Assembly (NCBI RefSeq): GCF_020404405.1
Contig: NZ_JAIZDA010000010.1
Span: forward strand, 1 to 64,000
DNA: 64,000 nucleotides
Origin: Novosphingobium sp. FKTRR1
GTDB taxonomy: Bacteria > Pseudomonadota > Alphaproteobacteria > Sphingomonadales > Sphingomonadaceae
Direction: 5' to 3'
In this document: positions 18,126 to 27,570 of the stretch, piece by piece
Position numbering within the stretch: position 1 is the stretch's first letter
Layout: the number at the start of each line of letters is the position of its first letter
Notes under the pieces: generated by a model
Told to the model about the DNA's origin: nothing
The model's input: the letters and a program-made list of their open reading frames with translations, nothing else
Database searches by the model: none
Position numbers and translations under genes: made by a program

Positions 18126-19415
18126 ATGACGGGGTTTACATACCAGCAAGAGCGCGCGCTTGTCCGCAAGATCGCCTGGCGGACCCTGCCCCTGATCCTC
18201 CTGAGCTATTTCGTGGCGTTTGTCGATCGCGCCAACATTAGCTTCGCCGCAGCCAGCATGAACGCCGAACTGGGGTTCAGCGAAACCGTCTACGGCATCG
18301 GCGCCTCCGTCTTTTTTCTGGGCTACGCGCTGCTTGAAGTGCCCTCGAACCTGATGCTGTCACGGTTTGGCGCGCGGCGTTGGCTGGCCCGGATCATGCT
18401 GTCATGGGGGGTCATTTCCGCAGCGACAGCCTTCATCCACACGCCCGGGCAATTCTATCTGATGCGCTTTGCGTTGGGCGTTGCAGAGGCCGGGTTCTAT
18501 CCGGGCGTGGTGCTCTACGTCTCAACCTGGTTTCCGGGCGAGCATCGGGCATGGGCGGTCAGTCGTTTCTACATCGCGCTGCCACTGGCTTTCGTGGCGA
18601 TGGGCGCGTTGGCCGCGCCGCTGCTGGCGCTGCACGGATGGCTTGGCCTGCACGGCTGGCAATGGTTGCTGGTGGCTGAGGGCGTGCCGTCGATCCTGCT
18701 GGCGCTGATTCTGCTTGCCGCCCTGCCAGAGCGGCCTGACACTGTACGCTGGCTGGATGATCGCGAGCGAGACTGGCTGGAGCAACGTCTGGCGCTGGAG
18801 ACCGCACCGGGCGACGAAACCCCTCAGACCCTTGCCCGCGCGCTGTTCAACCCGTTCGTGCTCGCGCTCGGGCTGGCCAATGGCCTCAACTTCATGGCGA
18901 TCAATTCGATCACTTTTGCCGGTCCGAAATTGCTGGCGCACGCCACCGGATTGGGTGTTGCCGAAGTGGGCCGGGTCGTCTCCGCTGGAGGCATCGCCAT
19001 TGCGATCGGCCTGCTGGGGGTCGGCTTGCTGGCCGGGCGCACCGTTTCGCGGACGCTGTTGGCCTATGCCTGTCTGGTGCTGGCGAGTGCGGTGGCGCTG
19101 GCTGTCTTGCGAACCGGCGGCTCGCCTGCCACCGCGGTCGGCGGCTACATCGCGTTCAACGCGGCGGCGCAGACCGCCGGGATGTTGCCGCTGGCCGTGG
19201 TCAGCCGGTTGGTCCCGCTGGCAGACCGCCCAGCCGCGCTCGCCATGGCCAACACCATCAGCCAGGGCGGGTCGTTCTTTGGACCGATGCTGTGGGGCTA
19301 TGCCGCCGACGCGACGGGCGGCTACGGATTGGGACTCATCCTGTTGCTGCCGATGGCGCTGGGGTCGGCATCGGTCGCGCTGCTCGCGCGCCGCGCGGTC
19401 CTCAAGCGTGCCTGA
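18126..19415 (+). CDS. MFS transporter, anion:cation symporter (ACS) type
   Basis: 429 residues with 12 predicted membrane segments. The N-terminus (LPLILLSYFVAFVDRANISFAAASMN) and the motif LMLSRFGARRWLARIM are typical of the ACS/tartrate-phthalate group of the major facilitator superfamily, which imports organic anions with protons. The start has GGGGGAG just upstream. It lies on the plus strand between parts of the ribosomal superoperon, followed 184 bases later by a chemoreceptor. One could imagine an uptake-and-sensing pair for an organic acid, but nothing shows a shared substrate. Confidence 0.85.
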   Translation: MTGFTYQQERALVRKIAWRTLPLILLSYFVAFVDRANISFAAASMNAELGFSETVYGIGASVFFLGYALLEVPSNLMLSRFGARRWLARIMLSWGVISAATAFIHTPGQFYLMRFALGVAEAGFYPGVVLYVSTWFPGEHRAWAVSRFYIALPLAFVAMGALAAPLLALHGWLGLHGWQWLLVAEGVPSILLALILLAALPERPDTVRWLDDRERDWLEQRLALETAPGDETPQTLARALFNPFVLALGLANGLNFMAINSITFAGPKLLAHATGLGVAEVGRVVSAGGIAIAIGLLGVGLLAGRTVSRTLLAYACLVLASAVALAVLRTGGSPATAVGGYIAFNAAAQTAGMLPLAVVSRLVPLADRPAALAMANTISQGGSFFGPMLWGYAADATGGYGLGLILLLPMALGSASVALLARRAVLKRA

Positions 19416-19599
19416 TGCCGCGCCGAAGGCCCCCTGCCCAATCATTACCGTGCACGGGCTGACGGTTAGGCATAATTCCAGAGCCACGTCTTAGGCAGAT
19501 CCTTGGCATGACCGCCTAGCTTCCGAGGCAGACTTGCGGAAAGTACGCTTGCGCCCGGTGGACCGGTGCCGGTGCTTTGCGCGGTCGCCGCAGGAGAAT

Positions 19600-21537
19600 A
19601 TGCCGGTGCTTGCCAACAAGACCAAGTCGATCGCGCAACGTTTCCGCTTTGCCATGGGCACCGTCGCGACGATCACTTTCGCCCAAATTCTGCTGGCGAT
19701 CTTCCTCCAGTACGAATTGTACGAGGTATCCCGACAGCAAGGCGTGATGGCCAACGTTCAGCGCGACCAGTCCTACGCCGACATGAAGCACGACGGTTCG
19801 GAAAGCGACCTGTTCCGCGTGATCGCTGCCGCGCAGCGTCACGATGCCGGTGCTGTGCAAAAGGAGATGGCCAACCTCAAGGATGACGCGCAGGCGATCG
19901 ACACATCCTACGCCAGAGTGTTCGGACAGACTTATGACGCCAAACTTCAAGCAGCCGTCGATATCGTTCGGCCGGTCAAGGAAGCCTATATCGTCGCGCT
20001 GAACGATGCTGCCCGGCAGGCCACCGAGCATCCCGAAACCACCACCAGCGCGCCCAAGGCATTCACCGAAACCTTCGATCATTTTGCCGACGTGCAGGAC
20101 AATCTTGTCGCCGCAATCAAGGCATCGGCTGACGATCTTGCAGCCGATGCCCAAATGCTGCTGATTATCAGCGCAGTCGTTACCCTGATTGCGATCGGTT
20201 CGGTCGGCGCGGCACTCGTCTGGGCGGTGCGCAGCATGGAGCGCACGGTCGTCCATCCGATCGAGGATTTGACCGGCACGCTGAGCGCCATGGCCAATGG
20301 CGACTATGACCGGCCAATTCACGGCGACCCGCAAGGTGACGAAGTGCAGCAGATTTATTGCACTGCCGCTGTATTCCGCGAAACCGCACTGGCCAAGCGC
20401 GCCGATGATGCCGCGCAGGCCGCCGTTGTTGCCGCACTGGCCAAGGCTCTGGACGAACTGGCGTCACAAAATCTCGAATACAGGATCGAGGACGAGTTCC
20501 CCCCGCGCTACGAACAGTTGCGCGACAATTTCAACCAGACGCTTGCCGCCTTGGCCCGCGCGATCGGATCGGTGCGCATCAGTGCCAGCAGCCTGACACA
20601 GACGATCAACGAGATTCGCAGCGCTTCGGATGATCTGGCCAACCGCAACGCGCAGCAAGCCGCGACGCTTGAGGAAACAACGGCGGCGATGAAACAGGTC
20701 ACCGCAGGCGTGCAGGAAACGGCACGCGGCGCCGCCGACGTGCGTCGTCAGGTCACCGATACCCACGACGAGGCGACCAAGGGTGGCAGCGTCGTATCAC
20801 GCGCGGTTCAGGCGATGGCGGCGATCGAGAGTTCCGCCAACGAAATCAGCCAGATCATCGGCGTAATCGATGGCATTGCGTTCCAGACCAACCTGTTGGC
20901 GCTGAACGCGGGGGTCGAAGCAGCCCGTGCGGGGGAAGCCGGCAAAGGGTTCGCCGTCGTCGCCACCGAAGTGCGCGCGCTGGCGCAACGCTCGGCCGAT
21001 GCAGCCAAGGATATCAAAGCATTGATTTCGGCCTCTGCCGAGCAGGTGTCACAAGGCGTCGCGCTGGTGCATCAAACCGGCGATGTGCTTGGCACGATTT
21101 TGGGCCGCGTCGGTGACATCAACCAGGTCATCACCGAAATCGCGACCAGCGCCGACATGCAGGCCGAGACACTCGGGCAGGTCAACTCGTCGGTTGGCGA
21201 GATCGATCGCGTTACCCAGCAGAATGCCGCGATGGTTGAACAGACCACCGCTGCGACCCGCGAACTGGCGAACGAGGCCACGCAACTGTCAAGACTGGTC
21301 AGCGCCTTCCGCACACGCGATAAGGCCAGTCGTCCTGTCGCTGGCGGAAGCGGGATGCGCAGGCATTCGCTGGGCACCAGCAGCGTGGCCGCAGCCTCGC
21401 CAATCAAGGCTTCCAGTGCACCCGACAGGCTGCCCACGCCTGAAGTCGAAGCGCCTGTTGCCCGCAAGGCGCCGCCGCCGGTATCCGGAAATCTTGCACT
21501 TTCGCCTAGCGGTGGCGACGACTGGAGCGAGTTCTAA
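19600..21537 (+). CDS. Methyl-accepting chemotaxis protein with C-terminal tethering pentapeptide
   Basis: 645 residues. A membrane segment near residues 25-40 and a second (MLLIISAVVTLIAIGSVGAALVWAV) flank a helical periplasmic sensor of about 140 residues. A HAMP domain follows (HPIEDLTGTLSAMANGDY), then a long coiled coil with the invariant signalling tip GIAFQTNLLALNAGVEAARA. The last five residues are DWSEF, matching the xWxxF CheR/CheB docking pentapeptide of high-abundance receptors. The start at 19600 is chosen because AGGAG lies directly upstream. No other chemotaxis gene is in the window, so it is an orphan receptor; its ligand is unknown. Confidence 0.93.
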   Translation: MPVLANKTKSIAQRFRFAMGTVATITFAQILLAIFLQYELYEVSRQQGVMANVQRDQSYADMKHDGSESDLFRVIAAAQRHDAGAVQKEMANLKDDAQAIDTSYARVFGQTYDAKLQAAVDIVRPVKEAYIVALNDAARQATEHPETTTSAPKAFTETFDHFADVQDNLVAAIKASADDLAADAQMLLIISAVVTLIAIGSVGAALVWAVRSMERTVVHPIEDLTGTLSAMANGDYDRPIHGDPQGDEVQQIYCTAAVFRETALAKRADDAAQAAVVAALAKALDELASQNLEYRIEDEFPPRYEQLRDNFNQTLAALARAIGSVRISASSLTQTINEIRSASDDLANRNAQQAATLEETTAAMKQVTAGVQETARGAADVRRQVTDTHDEATKGGSVVSRAVQAMAAIESSANEISQIIGVIDGIAFQTNLLALNAGVEAARAGEAGKGFAVVATEVRALAQRSADAAKDIKALISASAEQVSQGVALVHQTGDVLGTILGRVGDINQVITEIATSADMQAETLGQVNSSVGEIDRVTQQNAAMVEQTTAATRELANEATQLSRLVSAFRTRDKASRPVAGGSGMRRHSLGTSSVAAASPIKASSAPDRLPTPEVEAPVARKAPPPVSGNLALSPSGGDDWSEF

Positions 21538-21555
21538 GCCCAAGCTTTTGCCCGC

Positions 21556-22971
21556 TCAGGGCGGACCGCCGAGCGCCGCGTCGAACGCCGCATTGGCGTC
21601 CTCACGCTCCTTGTCCTCAACGTTCTTGCGGTTGGGCAATGGCTTCTTTGCAGGCTTGGCGCCGGACTTTGCCCCCTGCTTGGCGATCTGCTTGGCGATC
21701 GACTGGGGCGACTTGGGTGTGGCTGGCACGGCTGCCGGTGCTTCGCTATCCGCATCGATGTCGGGGTTTGGTGCTGCGACCGGCCTCGCCACGACAGGCT
21801 TGGAGGCGATGGCCGCAGAGCCCGACTTTGCCTTCGTCGCGGCTGTGGCCCCCGCTCCCTTGCGCAACGATGGAGCCTTGGGCGGAGGCGGCGCTTGTGC
21901 GGCAACAGGCTCGGCCACGACCTGCTGCAACACAGCATCATCGTTGGCTCCCGAAGCCTCGGTTGGAGCAGGCTTCGCAACTTTCGCCGCGGCCTGACGC
22001 GTTCGGCTCTTGGCGTTCCTGGTCGCCGCGACCGTTTTTGCCGACCCTTGCGGCTTTGTCACGCTATCATCGGGTGCGGCAACGCGCAGTACTTCGCTCG
22101 GAGCTGCGGGTCCGACCGGCGCAGGCTGTTCTGCCACTGCCGCCCGACTTGGCCCTGTGGCACGCGGTAGGCTCCACACCCGCCCGGAGCGAGGAGCAAG
22201 GCCGGGCGCACCGCGTGTCTCTTCGATCGGTAGCGGATTGCTTGCAGATTGCGACGCCGCCTTGCGCCCACTCGCGCGCGGCTCGGCCGATTGGTCGGCA
22301 GTCCCCTTGCCCGCTTCTTCCGCAGAAGCCGCAGCGGCCACCGCCGTCACCGCTTCCGGAGCGCGTACCACTGGCTCACCCGCCTCCAGCACCGCAGGCC
22401 CCAGCACTTTGGCAAGGCTTGCCATCTGTTCGGCCATCACGCGGTCGACGGAAACGGCCATGGCCGGCGCTTCATAGCGCATGAAACCGCCCACGACATA
22501 TTCCCACAGGATGCGCGATCCCTTTTCGGTGGGTTTGATCGTGATTGTCAGCGTGGCGTTGACCGCCTCGCTTTGCAACGGCCCCAGCGCACCCGACATC
22601 CGCAGTCCGCGGCCAGCTTCGGCATAGAGCACGCGCATGTGCACAACCCCGCCCACGGAACCCCCGCGCGGCGAATCAGCCTTGGCGGGCAGCTTCTCGC
22701 AAAAGCAGCCGCCGGGCACGGGATCGATGCTGAGGTTCTTGGCCGAACCGGAAAAAGTGTGTTCGTCCGACCACCAGCCCGCCGGCGCGATCAGCGCGCG
22801 CCAGGCATCCGCTGGAGAAGCCGTCACTTCGACGGCATTGCGCGAGACAAAGCCGTTGTCGGCGCTTGCCACCACGTCGGCCTGCGCCGAACCGGCCACC
22901 GCGAACGAACCACCGGCCAGCAGGATGGCAAATGCACGAGCACCCGCAACACCAAGGTTCCGCGCGCGCAT
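21556..22971 (-). CDS. Exported SRPBCC-fold protein with long Ala/Pro/Lys-rich tail
   Basis: 471 residues, start fixed by AGGAGG upstream of 22971. It has a signal peptide (ARAFAILLAGGSFAVAGSAQA), then a START/AHSA1-like domain of about 160 residues (VTASPADAWRALIAPAGWWSDEHTF; LWEYVVGGFM). The last 230 residues or so are low complexity, rich in Ala, Pro, Lys and Ser. SRPBCC domains bind hydrophobic ligands; an exported one with such a tail is unusual. It lies 68 bases downstream of adk on the same strand and may share its transcript. It converges with the chemoreceptor, 18 bases apart. Confidence 0.75.
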   Translation of the reverse strand: MRARNLGVAGARAFAILLAGGSFAVAGSAQADVVASADNGFVSRNAVEVTASPADAWRALIAPAGWWSDEHTFSGSAKNLSIDPVPGGCFCEKLPAKADSPRGGSVGGVVHMRVLYAEAGRGLRMSGALGPLQSEAVNATLTITIKPTEKGSRILWEYVVGGFMRYEAPAMAVSVDRVMAEQMASLAKVLGPAVLEAGEPVVRAPEAVTAVAAAASAEEAGKGTADQSAEPRASGRKAASQSASNPLPIEETRGAPGLAPRSGRVWSLPRATGPSRAAVAEQPAPVGPAAPSEVLRVAAPDDSVTKPQGSAKTVAATRNAKSRTRQAAAKVAKPAPTEASGANDDAVLQQVVAEPVAAQAPPPPKAPSLRKGAGATAATKAKSGSAAIASKPVVARPVAAPNPDIDADSEAPAAVPATPKSPQSIAKQIAKQGAKSGAKPAKKPLPNRKNVEDKEREDANAAFDAALGGPP

Positions 22972-23039
22972 GATCAACCTCCTACAAACGATGGGCATAC
23001 GAGCCCTGCCGACACGATGCCGGCAGGAACCGCGTGCTC

Positions 23040-23684
23040 TTACGCGAGAATGCCCTCGATTGCAGCAGTTACGTCGTCCATATCGGCCATGCCGTCCACC
23101 CTTGAGACGATCCCGCGTGGTTCGTAGATCGGCAGGATCGGCGCCGTCTTGGCACGGTATTCGGCCATGCGCGTGCGCACGGTTTCGGCGTTGTCGTCGG
23201 GACGACGCTTGAACTCGTGACCACCGCACTTGTCACAGGTGCCTTCGACGGCGGGCTTCTCGAACACGTCGTGATAGCCCTTGCCGCAGGTGGCGCAGGT
23301 GTAACGGCCGGTGATCCGCTCGACCAGTGCGTCCTCGTTCACGTCCAGCTCGATCACATGGTCAAGCTGACGCCCCCGCGCGGAGAGGATCGAATCAAGC
23401 GATTCGGCCTGCGCGGCGGTCCGGGGGTAGCCATCGAAAATCGCACCCTGCGTGGGCGGCAGCGCGTCGAGTTCCTCACCGATCAGCGCCGAGACGATCT
23501 CGTCAGAAACAAGCTGCCCTGCATCCATCACCGCCTTGGCCTGCACCCCGACAGGCGTTCCGGCCTTCACCGCGGCGCGTAGCATGTCGCCCGTCGACAA
23601 CTGCTTGAAGCCGTGCTTTTCGACCAGTCGTTGTGCCTGCGTGCCCTTGCCAGCGCCGGGCGGTCCCAACAGGATGATATTCAC
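23040..23684 (-). CDS. adk: Adenylate kinase with zinc-binding LID
   Basis: 214 residues. It interconverts AMP and ATP with two ADP. P-loop GPPGAGKGT at residues 7-15, AMP-site helix with LSTGDMLR, and FDGYPRT in the NMP-binding region. The LID contains four Cys (C130, C133, C150, C153), the zinc-binding form typical of Gram-positives and many alphaproteobacteria. It lies directly after secY, as in the classical spc operon. Confidence 0.98.
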   Translation of the reverse strand: MNIILLGPPGAGKGTQAQRLVEKHGFKQLSTGDMLRAAVKAGTPVGVQAKAVMDAGQLVSDEIVSALIGEELDALPPTQGAIFDGYPRTAAQAESLDSILSARGRQLDHVIELDVNEDALVERITGRYTCATCGKGYHDVFEKPAVEGTCDKCGGHEFKRRPDDNAETVRTRMAEYRAKTAPILPIYEPRGIVSRVDGMADMDDVTAAIEGILA

Positions 23685-23735
23685 TCTGGCATTCCCCCTT
23701 GTATTATGCGCTTGTTCAGCGGCCTTGAGCGGCCG

Positions 23736-25115
23736 TCAGCGCAAGCGACCCTTCAGCTTTGCCTTCTTGATCAGGTCGCCATACTGGTGCGCCAGCAGGT
23801 GCGACTGGATCTGGGTTATCGTGTCGACCGTGACATTGACCACGATCAGCAGGCTGGTGCCACCAAAGAACACCGTGCCCATACCCGTTTGGCTCATGAT
23901 CCACTCGGGCACAACACAGACTATGGTAATATAGGCAGCGCCCAGAACCGTGATCCGCGTCAGCACGTAATCGAGATAAGTCGCGGTATTCTTGCCCGGC
24001 CGGATGCCCGGGATGAAGCCACCATTCTTCTTGAGATTGTCGGCGGTCTCTTCCGGATTGAACACCACTGCGGTGTAGAAAAAGCTGAAGAAGATGATGC
24101 CTGCCGCGTAAAGGAACATATACAGCGGCTTGCCGTGCCCAAGGTACTGGTTGAGCGAGATGATGATCTGCCCGGTCGTGGTGTCGGGTGAGACCGACTT
24201 GCCCGCGAACTGGGTAATCGTCAGCGGCAGCAGCAGCAGCGAGCTGGCAAAGATCGGCGGAATGACGCCCGCCGTGTTCAGCTTGAGCGGCAAGTGGCTG
24301 CGATCGGCCGCCATCATCCCGCGCTGTGTCGCGCGCTTGGGATACTGGATCAGCAATCGCCGCGTCGCCCGCTCGAAGAAGCAGATGAACACCACCACGC
24401 CAACGATCAGCAGCAGAACGCCGGCAATCACGAACGGGCTCAGCGCGCCGGTACGGCCCTGTTCGAACAGGTTGCCGATGAACTTGGGCATCTGCGCCAC
24501 GATACCGGCCATGATGATCAGCGAAACACCGTTGCCGATGCCGCGGCTGGTGATCTGCTCACCCAGCCACAACAGGAACATGGTGCCACCGATCAGGCTG
24601 ATCACCGCGCCAACCTTGAACAGCAGGCCGGGATTGACCACCGCCTGCAGCCCGGCGCTGGCGCCATAGCTCTCAAGCCCGGTGGCCAGGAACCAGCCCT
24701 GCATCGCGGTCAGGAACACCGCGCCATAGCGGGTGTACTGGTTCATCTTCTTGCGACCGCTTTCGCCTTCCTTTTTCAGCGCGGCAAGCGCCGGATGGAG
24801 CGAGGCGGCAAGCTGCACCACGATCGAGGCGGTGATGTAAGGCATCACGCCAAGCGCGATCAGGCTCATCCGCTGCAGCGAACCACCGGAAAACGTGTTG
24901 AAGATGTCGAGAATGCCGCCCTGGGTCTGCTTGTACAGCGACTCGAGGATCAGCGGGTTGACGCCCGGCAACGGCACGAAGCTGAGGAACCGGAACACGA
25001 TGAGCGCACCCACGGTGAACCAGATCCGGTTCTTGAGCTCGGTGGCCTTCGAGAAGTTGGCCAGACTGAGGTTGCTGGCGATGTTATCGGCGCGTGATGC
25101 CATTGTCGGGTTCAA
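23736..25115 (-). CDS. secY: Protein translocase subunit SecY
   Basis: 459 residues with ten predicted membrane segments. It forms the protein-conducting channel with SecE and SecG. Recognisable parts are the plug region after segment 1 (FNTFSGGSLQRMSLIALGVMPYI) and the cytosolic loop 4-5 (FFERATRRLLIQYPKR) that contacts ribosome and SecA. It follows rplO by about 120 bases. Confidence 0.99.
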   Translation of the reverse strand: MNPTMASRADNIASNLSLANFSKATELKNRIWFTVGALIVFRFLSFVPLPGVNPLILESLYKQTQGGILDIFNTFSGGSLQRMSLIALGVMPYITASIVVQLAASLHPALAALKKEGESGRKKMNQYTRYGAVFLTAMQGWFLATGLESYGASAGLQAVVNPGLLFKVGAVISLIGGTMFLLWLGEQITSRGIGNGVSLIIMAGIVAQMPKFIGNLFEQGRTGALSPFVIAGVLLLIVGVVVFICFFERATRRLLIQYPKRATQRGMMAADRSHLPLKLNTAGVIPPIFASSLLLLPLTITQFAGKSVSPDTTTGQIIISLNQYLGHGKPLYMFLYAAGIIFFSFFYTAVVFNPEETADNLKKNGGFIPGIRPGKNTATYLDYVLTRITVLGAAYITIVCVVPEWIMSQTGMGTVFFGGTSLLIVVNVTVDTITQIQSHLLAHQYGDLIKKAKLKGRLR

Positions 25116-25237
25116 AGCCTTGCTGGGGCGCGCGGAACCCGAAAGCTCCTCACGCCGCTCCCTTCATAGGGCTGCCCATATAGTGCGGGCGCGGGGATGC
25201 AAGAACCCCGCGCCCGTCACATACGCAAAAAAGTGTT

Positions 25238-25720
25238 TCAGGCCGCAGCCGGAACCTTGGGCGCGATCACTTCGACGGTGCCGCCGAGCGCTTCGACAGC
25301 CGCCACGGCGCCCTTCGAGGCACCGGCAACCTTGAAGGTCAACTTGGTGGTCAGTTCACCCTTGGCCAGCAGACGCACGCCGTCCTTGCCGCCACGGGCA
25401 AGCCCCGCAGCCTGCAGCGCAGCATGATCGATCACGGCATCGACGTCGATCTTGCCGTTGTCGATCGCCTTCTGGATCAGGCCCAGGTTGGCTTCGGCAA
25501 AATCCTTCGAGAAGATGTTGTTGAAGCCGCGCTTCGGGATACGCATGTGCAGCGGCATCTGGCCGCCTTCGAAGCCGTTGACGCTGACGCCCGAACGCGC
25601 CTTGGCACCCTTCTGGCCGCGGCCAGCAGTCTTGCCCTTGCCCGAGCCGATGCCCCGGCCCACGCGCATACGGCCCTTGCGGGCGCCATTGTTGTCGGAA
25701 AGTTCGTTGAGCTTGGTCAT
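25238..25720 (-). CDS. rplO: 50S ribosomal protein L15
   Basis: 160 residues, starting [20 protein letters not shown] with the Gly/Lys-rich rRNA-binding extension ([17 protein letters not shown]). It normally follows rpmD directly. Here the oleate hydratase gene on the opposite strand separates them by 1.85 kb, so rplO becomes the first gene of a detached rplO-secY-adk block. The frame remains open upstream for 21 codons, but family alignment supports 25720. Confidence 0.98.
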   Translation of the reverse strand: MTKLNELSDNNGARKGRMRVGRGIGSGKGKTAGRGQKGAKARSGVSVNGFEGGQMPLHMRIPKRGFNNIFSKDFAEANLGLIQKAIDNGKIDVDAVIDHAALQAAGLARGGKDGVRLLAKGELTTKLTFKVAGASKGAVAAVEALGGTVEVIAPKVPAAA

Positions 25721-25764
25721 GTGTGCACTCGCTTTCGCTTTGAGTCGCGCTAATGGAAGCGCGG

Positions 25765-25793
25765 CCCATAGGCGAAGCGGCAAGCAATGTCAC
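25765..25793 (-). promoter_or_regulatory. Candidate promoter of the detached rplO-secY-adk block
   Basis: Minus strand: -35-like GTGACA (25793-25788), a 17-base spacer and -10-like TATGGG (25770-25765), about 45 bases before the rplO start. The match is moderate. It lies in the 186-base divergent region shared with the oleate hydratase gene, the only place where a new promoter could be close to rplO. Confidence 0.45.
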
Positions 25794-25906
25794 GCCCCGG
25801 ACTTGCTGCTCATCACTCACGCGCCAAATTGCGTAGTTTCCGAGCCTCCGCTGCGCTTGACCCGGCCTGATAGGTACCGTCCCCTCACAACAAGGACGGC
25901 CCTCCC

Positions 25907-27478
25907 ATGAGCAAGTACACCTTCGTCGGCAGCGGCATAGCCTCGCTCGCCGGTGCCGCGATTCTCATCCGCGATGCAGCCGTCGCTGGCAAGGACATCG
26001 TGATCCTTGAAGAAAGTCTGCAGACCGGCGGCGCGTTCGATGCCCACGGCGATGCGCAAGCCGGCTATTTCATGAGCGGCAGCCGCATGTTCGAGGCAAA
26101 GTACTTGTGCACGTTCGACTTGCTCGATTCGATCCCGTCGATCACCGATCCGTCAATCTCGGTCACCGAGGAGACCAACCGCGCTGTTGCCAAATTGCCG
26201 TGGGACAACAAGGTCAGGCTCGTGAATCGCGATGGCAGCGTGCCCGATGCGCACACGCTGGGTTTTACCGAACATGACCGGGTCGATCTGGTCAAATTGA
26301 TCGGCGAGCCCGAGAGTCTGCTCGACGACAAGCGGATCACCGACTGCTTCCAGCCCCACTTCTTCGAAACCAACTTCTGGATGGAATGGTGCACGCTGTT
26401 TGCGTTCGAGCCGTGGCACAGCGCAATCGAGTTCCGTCGCTATCTGCGCCGGTTCGTCCACCACTTCTCGACCATCGACGTTCAGCACGACATCTATCGC
26501 ACGATCTACAACCAGTATGACAGCATCATCATGCCGCTGATCGCCTGGCTCAAGGATCGCGGTGTGCAGGTCCACCACGGCGTCCGGGTCGAAGACATGG
26601 CCTTCGCTTCGGGCAGCGACGCCATCACGGTCACCAGCATCGCGACACTGGGCGCCGACGGCCCGGCCACGATCGCGGTCGCACCCGATGATCTGGTGTT
26701 CGTCACCAACGGCTCGATGACTGCCGACAAGGCGTTCGGTTCGATGACCGTGGCCCCCGGACTTGATGGATCAAACCACGCTGGCGCTTGGAACTTGTGG
26801 GAGAAACTTGCGGAGGGACGCCCGGCATTCGGAAATCCTGCGGCATTCAACGGCAACATCGCCGAAAGTTCTTGGATATCCTTCACCGTCACGGTCAGCG
26901 ACCCACTGTTCCTGCAACTGATGGAGCGGTTCAGTGGCAGCGCTGCGGGGACCGGCGGACTGATCACGTTCAAGCAGTCAAGCTGGCTGCTGACACTCTC
27001 GATCTTCCATCAGCCGTTCTTCCCCGACCAACCAGAAGGCGTAGCGGTGTGGTGGGGTTATGGACTGTTCCATGATCGCCCCGGCGATTACGTGAACAAG
27101 CCGCTGATCGAATGCAACGGAACCGAAATCCTGACCGAAGTGCTCGGCCACCTGCACTTCAGCGCTCCGGATCAGGCGGCGGCGCTGGCGGCATCGAACT
27201 GTATTCCTTGCGCCATGCCCTATATCACCAGCCAGTTCATGGTCCGCAAGCAAGGCGATCGCCCGCTGGTCGTGCCGGCCGGATCGACCAATCTGGCATT
27301 CCTCGGCCAATTTGCCGAACAGCCGGACGATGTCGTGTTCACGGTCGAATACTCAATCCGTTCGGCAATGACGGCGGTCTATACCCTGCTCAAGCTGAAC
27401 AAGACCCCTCCCCCGGTCTATAAGGGCCTGTACAGCCCACAGGTCATCGTCGACGCGATCCGGACGCTGCATCGGTAA
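25907..27478 (+). CDS. ohyA: Oleate hydratase (MCRA family flavoenzyme)
   Basis: 523 residues. It adds water across the cis-9 double bond of oleate and related free fatty acids to give 10-hydroxy acids, using FAD as a structural cofactor. The FAD-binding fold is at the N-terminus (VGSGIASLAGAAILIRD, then LEESLQTGGAFDAHG). The family block FAFEPWHSAIEFRRYLRRFVHH is intact. It is shorter than the roughly 590-650 residue Firmicute enzymes. Its position is the odd part: on the plus strand, inside the ribosomal superoperon between rplO and rpmD. Fatty-acid detoxification is a likely role. Confidence 0.95.
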   Translation: MSKYTFVGSGIASLAGAAILIRDAAVAGKDIVILEESLQTGGAFDAHGDAQAGYFMSGSRMFEAKYLCTFDLLDSIPSITDPSISVTEETNRAVAKLPWDNKVRLVNRDGSVPDAHTLGFTEHDRVDLVKLIGEPESLLDDKRITDCFQPHFFETNFWMEWCTLFAFEPWHSAIEFRRYLRRFVHHFSTIDVQHDIYRTIYNQYDSIIMPLIAWLKDRGVQVHHGVRVEDMAFASGSDAITVTSIATLGADGPATIAVAPDDLVFVTNGSMTADKAFGSMTVAPGLDGSNHAGAWNLWEKLAEGRPAFGNPAAFNGNIAESSWISFTVTVSDPLFLQLMERFSGSAAGTGGLITFKQSSWLLTLSIFHQPFFPDQPEGVAVWWGYGLFHDRPGDYVNKPLIECNGTEILTEVLGHLHFSAPDQAAALAASNCIPCAMPYITSQFMVRKQGDRPLVVPAGSTNLAFLGQFAEQPDDVVFTVEYSIRSAMTAVYTLLKLNKTPPPVYKGLYSPQVIVDAIRTLHR

Positions 27479-27507
27479 GATCGACGTTCAGTGATATTCC
27501 CTGCGCC

Positions 27508-27548
27508 AAACGAAAAACCCCCGGCATCGCTGCCGGGGGTTTTCGTTT
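27508..27548. terminator. Strong bidirectional terminator between ohyA and rpmD
   Basis: Long near-perfect inverted repeat: AAACGAAAA-A-CCCCCGGCA pairs with TGCCGGGGG-TTTTCGTTT around a TCGC loop, with one bulged A. A-tracts and T-tracts flank the GC core on both sides, so it should stop transcripts arriving from ohyA (plus) and from rpmD (minus). Confidence 0.9.
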
Positions 27549-27570
27549 GAGTCCGCAAGGGAAGCAGTGA

